Positions 36,155 through 37,291 of a stretch of 37,291 bases of DNA are shown piece by piece; position 1 is the first letter of the stretch; each line of letters begins with the position of its first letter. A program made the translations under genes and the position numbers. The notes below the pieces were generated by a model. That model saw only the letters and a program-made list of their open reading frames with translations, was not told where the DNA came from and ran no database searches. This stretch comes from Deltaproteobacteria bacterium ADurb.Bin151 (GTDB taxonomy: Bacteria > Desulfobacterota > Syntrophia > Syntrophales > Smithellaceae): positions 1 through 37,291 of the forward strand of contig MWDG01000022.1 in NCBI GenBank assembly GCA_002070455.1, written 5' to 3'.

Positions 36155-36244
36155 AGTGTAGCGCATAATTTAAGGTCACAAACGGATTACAGCACTCTGT
36201 GTTAAAATGACACTCATGTAAAGCTTTTACTAAAATACTACACT
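36155..36244. repeat. 90-bp stretch bounded by 7-bp inverted repeats (possible element relic)
   Basis: AGTGTAG (36155-36161) and CTACACT (36238-36244) are perfect inverted repeats, and adjacent bases are also A/T-rich in a similar pattern. The interior has a second partial dyad GTGT-N7-ACAC. No target-site duplication was seen. It may be a tiny non-autonomous element or an insertion-sequence end left behind, or chance. Confidence 0.35.
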
Positions 36245-36260
36245 AGCCTGAAGCTTCTGT

Positions 36261-36524
36261 TTATTGCTGGTCATCCAATAGTCGGCGTACAGCCGGTTTG
36301 ATGTAGATTTTATCCAGGTCAAAATTCTGCAGGGCCTTGATCATCACTTGAATTTTATCCTGCACATCCGCCTTGGAATTCAGAATCAAAATGTATTGTC
36401 CCTCGACGCGGCAGAGTCCCCCGGTGCTGGACGATTCATCCATGCTGATGTTCTCATTCCGAACACAGATTTCAAGTTTCCCGGCCAGTTCTTCGAGATG
36501 TTGTAGAAGGATTTCTTCCTGCAT
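36261..36524 (-). CDS. Small conserved-looking protein of unknown function (87 aa)
   Basis: No named family is recognised. The acidic, soluble protein has an N-terminal helix (EEILLQHLEELAGKLEICVR), a central strand segment (GGLCRVEGQYILILNSKA) and a C-terminal helical part (FDLDKIYIKPAVRRLLDD). The layout resembles short hypothetical proteins often seen in Desulfobacterota. AGGA lies 4-5 nt before the ATG. It follows the 60-residue gene at 36558 by 33 nt on the same strand, so they probably form a two-gene operon. No signal peptide or membrane segment. Confidence 0.7.
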   Translation of the reverse strand: MQEEILLQHLEELAGKLEICVRNENISMDESSSTGGLCRVEGQYILILNSKADVQDKIQVMIKALQNFDLDKIYIKPAVRRLLDDQQ

Positions 36525-36557
36525 TATTCCTGTTTGGCGTTTGTATTCGTCATATAC

Positions 36558-36740
36558 TTATGACTTTTTATGATACACGTTCAATCCGATTTTCTTGTCC
36601 TCATGGTCGGGAATTGGCACATTCCCTTCCGTGGTTGCGATGATAATGGTTTTGCCGGAAGAAGACGGACCAAATTCTTTCGTCAGATCTACCTGGATGG
36701 TCAGGATATTATCAACGACCTTCAGTTCTATGTTTTTCAT
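36558..36740 (-). CDS. Small conserved-looking protein of unknown function (60 aa)
   Basis: No function is assigned. The sequence begins MKNIELKVVDNILTIQVDLT, a beta-strand pattern. A Ser/Gly-rich turn KEFGPSSSGKTIIIATTEG follows; it looks like a loose P-loop but lacks the GxxxxGK[ST] spacing. The C-terminus is basic (KKIGLNVYHKKS). AAGGAGGG lies about 10 nt before ATG 36740, supporting translation. It is first in a probable two-gene leftward operon with the gene at 36261. Confidence 0.7.
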   Translation of the reverse strand: MKNIELKVVDNILTIQVDLTKEFGPSSSGKTIIIATTEGNVPIPDHEDKKIGLNVYHKKS

Positions 36741-37100
36741 GGCGATTCAGCCCTCCTTTGCATGTTTTGATGTCAAAAACACAGCGGTTATTGCACGATG
36801 AAGTTAGTTATCATTTATCAGTTGTGATAGCAACGGCAAGACGTGTCGTCTTTTTTTGAACGTGGCGGCAGAATCATCAGCAATATTGATTCCACATTTC
36901 GTTCACTCCGCTTGAACATTTCATGGAAGGAAAACGCGAAAACAGCCTTTTATAATCAAGAGGCTAAAGCGCCGTCATTGATAAATCACCTTGAATATTA
37001 TGATCTTACGATAATATTTTGCCTGTTTTTAGATTCTGGCACGCAAATTTCATTAGTATAAAGGCAAATAAAACAAAAACCCTCAAGGAGGTAACAGATC
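36741..37100. other. Intergenic region upstream of the last gene
   Basis: No gene with a credible ribosome binding site is seen in this 360-nt stretch. AAGACG-TGT-CGTCTT followed by T residues (36838-36857) is a weak terminator-like hairpin. TGGCACG-N4-TTTCA at 37037-37052 differs from the sigma-54 consensus TGGCACG-N4-TTGCA by one base, and could drive the gene at 37101. TATAAA at 37057-37062 has no good -35. Confidence 0.4.
37037..37052 (+). promoter_or_regulatory. Possible sigma-54 promoter (one mismatch)
   Basis: TGGCACGCAAATTTCA keeps the -24 GG element and the spacing but has TTTC in place of TTGC at -12, where the GC is normally important. It is 49 nt before the next start codon. Confidence 0.25.
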
Positions 37101-37291
37101 ATGAAAAAGACATTCGGAACCATCGCAGCGGCGGCAGCAGTAGTTCTTTTAACGGCAACCTTTGGATTCGCAGAATATGCGGCAGCGGGAGCGGCGAATT
37201 TCCCGTATTTCCAGCTGGGCTGCCTGATTGTAGGCGGGTTGATTCTGGTCAGCCTGAAGAGGAAGTATGACAAGATGTATACCGCGGAAGT
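37101..37291 (+). CDS. Start of a small exported/membrane protein, cut by the window end
   Basis: ATG 37101 follows AAGGAGG at 9-nt spacing. The visible 63 codons give a signal peptide (MKKTFGTIAAAAAVVLLTAT, ending near GFAEYAAAG), then one hydrophobic segment (FQLGCLIVGGLILVSL) and a basic start of a cytoplasmic tail (KRKYDKMYTAE). The frame is open to the last base, so the gene is partial. The function is not recognised. Confidence 0.75.
   Translation, partial: MKKTFGTIAAAAAVVLLTATFGFAEYAAAGAANFPYFQLGCLIVGGLILVSLKRKYDKMYTAE

Noticed and set aside
36558..36740. P-loop NTPase in the 60-residue protein
   Set aside because: GPSSSGKT looks like a Walker A but has the wrong spacing, and the protein is far too short for an NTPase.

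Overview
The window reads as chromosomal DNA of an anaerobic Gram-negative bacterium of the Desulfobacterota (old Deltaproteobacteria), perhaps close to Syntrophales. This is inferred from gene content: a very long acyl-CoA dehydratase activase-type protein, a siroheme-decarboxylase-type (Ahb) gene next to hemL, a Methanosarcina Cam-type gamma carbonic anhydrase, outer-membrane lipoproteins and an RND pump. Short intergenic repeats typical of such genomes are also present. Most of the window is housekeeping DNA with little sign of recent transfer. No rRNA, tRNA, CRISPR array, transposase or prophage gene was seen.

Left part (1-15.5 kb). A strongly folded repeat-like element (151-271) lies just after lspA. 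lspA and ileS run leftward. Rightward follow a secreted LPP20-like protein, mutL overlapping miaA, valS, nadC, birA overlapping coaX, coaE, the gamma carbonic anhydrase, and an unusual zinc-ribbon plus J-domain protein. nadC, birA, coaX and coaE form a cofactor block covering NAD, biotin and CoA. Spacers here carry three or four kinds of short dispersed repeats.

Middle part (15.6-28.6 kb). A leftward tetR-MFP-RND-OMF efflux operon has a clear promoter overlapped by two palindromic operator candidates. mobA lies just upstream of it. An OFA-type MFS transporter runs rightward and converges, through a bidirectional terminator, on the giant leftward activase gene (about 1,436 residues).

Right part (28.8-37.3 kb). 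Leftward run ahbA/B-like and hemL (tetrapyrrole supply); a nucleotide-sugar dehydrogenase, gmd and fcl (surface polysaccharide sugars); and atpZ, atpI and atpB (F0 sector). The c-subunit gene atpE is about 6 kb away on the opposite strand. One inversion of the 28.8-35.5 kb block would restore the order atpZ-atpI-atpB-atpE. Beyond atpE are two small leftward conserved-looking genes and, at the window edge, the start of a small exported or membrane protein gene.

The observations most worth checking are the split F0 operon with its putative inversion, the 151-271 multi-hairpin element, the zinc-ribbon/J-domain protein, the Cam-type carbonic anhydrase, and the self-regulated efflux operon.
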